Source: Aporrectodea caliginosa (taxonomy: Eukaryota > Annelida > Clitellata > Crassiclitellata > Lumbricidae). From it: a stretch of DNA of 64,000 nucleotides. The notes below the pieces were generated by a model. The model did no database searches and was not told where the DNA came from. It saw only the letters and a list, made by a program, of their open reading frames with translations. Of the stretch, positions 61,839-64,000 are shown one piece after another. Made by a program: the position numbers and the translations under genes. Location of the stretch: the NCBI GenBank assembly GCA_020284085.1, contig JACEVL010000157.1, forward strand, positions 161,001-225,000, given 5' to 3'. Position 1 is the first letter of the stretch. Each line of letters begins with the position of its first letter.

Positions 61839-62564
61839 TGCTGTCTTTTTAAATCAGTAACGAGCTACTTAATGCAAGTTATTTCAGTTTTCATTACCTA
61901 TAAAGTTAGTAGGCCTATTCTTGATGCTGCACGAGCTTGTAAGAGTTTTACTAAGAGATTCAAGACCGAAAAGTTAACAGACACGTATATAGGATCTGTT
62001 GTAAGTGTGGACAAGTGTATGTATGTATATACAACATACATACATTTATAAAGGCTCTAACAGCTTACATGTGCAAATTATTCCAGTTTCACGTTTTGTT
62101 AACACATGCTGATTGCTCCAGCATATTAGTATACAATGAAGCAGCAACATTGTCTGCAGACATCATATGTATACAGAAGGAACAAAATTATAAGATACAT
62201 ACATAGTTTCAAAGAGTTTCCATGCATGGCAGTGTCACTCTTACACTCTCACCTTATCTCTCTCTATCCCTACCCCTGTCCGTGTATTTGTCCTTGTCGC
62301 TTTCTTCTGTCTCCTTTCTCTTCGTATAGCGTATACCCTTTTATTGGCCCCTCTTCTGAATTCAAAAAATTCCTGCGAACAAGTGTTAATTTAATGTAAC
62401 GTATGCGCTGTTAACATATTCAAATAAGATTTCAATGAATTCTAACGAATTCCCCTTCGGTTAATTTATGTTCATTATCGATTAAGTGTATACCTCTGTA
62501 GCATCTAGACTTTTAAAGACCATTAACATGTATACGTTCACGCATAGACGTATACATCTATAGG
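61839..62564. other. Gene-free stretch
   Basis: No gene or bounded repeat seen; AT-rich with short CT-rich runs at 62240-62310. Confidence 0.4.
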
Positions 62565-62572
62565 CCTATAAT

Positions 62573-64000
62573 CAGAGGCGAAAATCTGTACATAACTTTG
62601 GGGGGGACAGGGACGGGTGCAGAAAGTTTATAAGGGGGTGGCAAATGGGCGTCCGAAGGACGACCGTTGAGGCGCGCAGCGCCGAGCAGGAGGGTATGGG
62701 GAGGGGGATGTGCCCCTCCCCACTTTAAATTTTTGAATTTCCACACTGCAATGGTTGCATTTTAGGCTGTCATGTGAACAAATTGCTCTATTATTTCAAA
62801 ACTGATAGGAAGCAGATGTTACTCGTAGCTAAGATGTTGCTTGAGTCGTCTTTGAGTTTGACTGCAGACAGTAGTAGGAAACCATAAATTTATTGAAATT
62901 AATATAAAACCCAGAAAATACGTTCAATTTTCAAGATCGCCATAAGCCTTAAGGTATTGTATTGTATTGTATTTGATCCTTTATAAAGCGCTTCCCACAG
63001 CATAAGCCTTTCAGAAGCGCCCCCAGTGCGAGATATTCCGAGAGAAAAGGAAGGTTTTAAGGTGAGAAAGAGCTAGAGATACTACCACAGAGGTTTGTAG
63101 AGTGCAGAGAAGGAGGAAGTCCATTCCATAGGGAGGGACCTATGCAGGCAAAAGATCTAGATTGAGCAAAGGTAAACAAATTGCTTGCCAAAACGCAGAT
63201 AGCAGAAATAGTTAACAAACGGTACACAAATCAAGCAAGAAGGATTCAACTACCTTATCGAAAACCCATGTAGTAATGATATAGTTTTACTAAATGTTCA
63301 CGAAACACAACATTTTAAAATTTGATATTTTGAAATTTGAAAGACAACACTCAAGAGAAGCTATTTAGTTGTATAAAAATAATATATTTATTCATTTATT
63401 TCTTTTCTGCACGAAAGATCACTGAGTGAACATTGTCTACTTGGCGATGGGGGGGCACGCCCTGTGTAAATTTCAAATGGGGGCCATGGCCGGATTGGCC
63501 CTTGGATCCGCCCCTGGGGACAGAGTCACAGAGAATACACAGTATACACAAATATTAATAATTCGTCAACTGCATGCAGATTAGGCCTATAGAGTTCATA
63601 ATTCATATGTATCTGCTTTATTCACCATGAAGCTAGAAAGTGCAAAAACAAAAAATAGGTAGGGCCTATACACAGATGCAAAACTGGCGTGTACATGAGA
63701 TGATCATTTCTGTGATCTAATGTAGCTACATTGTAGATGTATATCAATAGCATACTCATCACAAAGTGGTACAAGTTCAATATTGTAACTATATAATTAT
63801 ATCCTGTGCCACAAACAATGAGGACAGTAGCTGTTATTATGACTTTCACACAACAATCGACCAAAAATTAGTTTAAGCAGGTTTAGTATATGTACGAGGT
63901 CTATGTATACGACCAGAATAAAATTGACTGTCTTTAACAGATTCCCTTTGATGCATGTTAAATATCTTTCTGTAAACATTATTCCAACACACATTCAACT
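62573..64000 (-). mobile_element. hAT-like element, second copy (cut by window end)
   Basis: It starts with CAGAGGCGAAAATC and follows 56534 onward to the window end. By eye the difference is only three one-base insertions and a few substitutions, all within the first about 160 bases. The left flank is CCTATAAT (62565-62572), unlike the first copy, so it is an independent insertion. If so, CCTATAAT should follow the right end near position 65,300, beyond this window. Confidence 0.88.

Noticed and set aside
56534..64000. Tandem segmental duplication with a 6.04-kb period
   Set aside because: Both copies start at a transposon-like terminus with different flanks, and the first copy has an exact 8-bp duplication at both ends, so independent insertion explains it better. 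Sequence past the window would settle it.

Overview
This is animal nuclear DNA. Two genes are split by many introns with GT/AG borders, have AATAAA-type signals, and sit in AT-rich sequence crowded with transposons. The best-conserved protein is an RBM22 ortholog close to the vertebrate sequence. The frequent AGGCCTA words and the repeat mix (hAT, P, piggyBac-like, L2-like LINEs, tRNA-derived SINEs) suggest a marine invertebrate, perhaps a deuterostome such as an echinoderm or hemichordate. That placement is inference and weak.

Layout. 1-5877: upstream DNA or a 5' intron with a hAT derivative (1143-2013) and a SINE (about 5372-5597). 5988-21522 (+): a 16-coding-exon gene for a coiled-coil protein of about 1346 aa whose N-terminus resembles the JAKMIP family. 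Its introns hold a 746-bp MITE, SINE and LINE tails and a 159-bp CA repeat. 21794-23638: a MULE-like element carrying a tRNA-like sequence, and a hAT MITE. 24456-32983 (-): the complete nine-exon rbm22 gene, 449 aa, convergent with the first gene. 33000-64000: no host gene recognised, but nested transposons whose boundaries can often be set by target-site duplications.

The distal half includes the following. A piggyBac-like MITE (36049-37019) lies inside an L2-like LINE fragment. A P-element-like transposon of 3520 bp (38384-41903) has 33-bp terminal inverted repeats, a perfect 8-bp target duplication and a broken THAP9/P-type transposase, and is itself hit by three small elements. A pair of inverted minisatellite arms (about 42740-43475 and 45955-46560) flanks a probable hAT that carries a 5'-truncated LINE. 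An L2-like LINE (about 47262-52925) is split by a roughly 4-kb insertion with unusual GAACGCG-rich ends and a zinc-finger-like ORF. A hAT derivative (53483-54734) retains the transposase C-terminus. Two nearly identical hAT-like copies (56534-59256 and 62573 to the end) point to recent transposition.

The two host genes have no evident functional link: rbm22 is a core spliceosome factor and the other is a probable cytoskeletal coiled-coil protein. I found no CRISPR, operon or other prokaryotic feature and no new host pathway. The strongest unusual material is the transposon biology: the P element, the 4-kb insertion in the LINE, a telomere-like core shared by several elements, and a SINE whose tail matches a LINE in the same window. 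All calls were made by eye, without alignment software.
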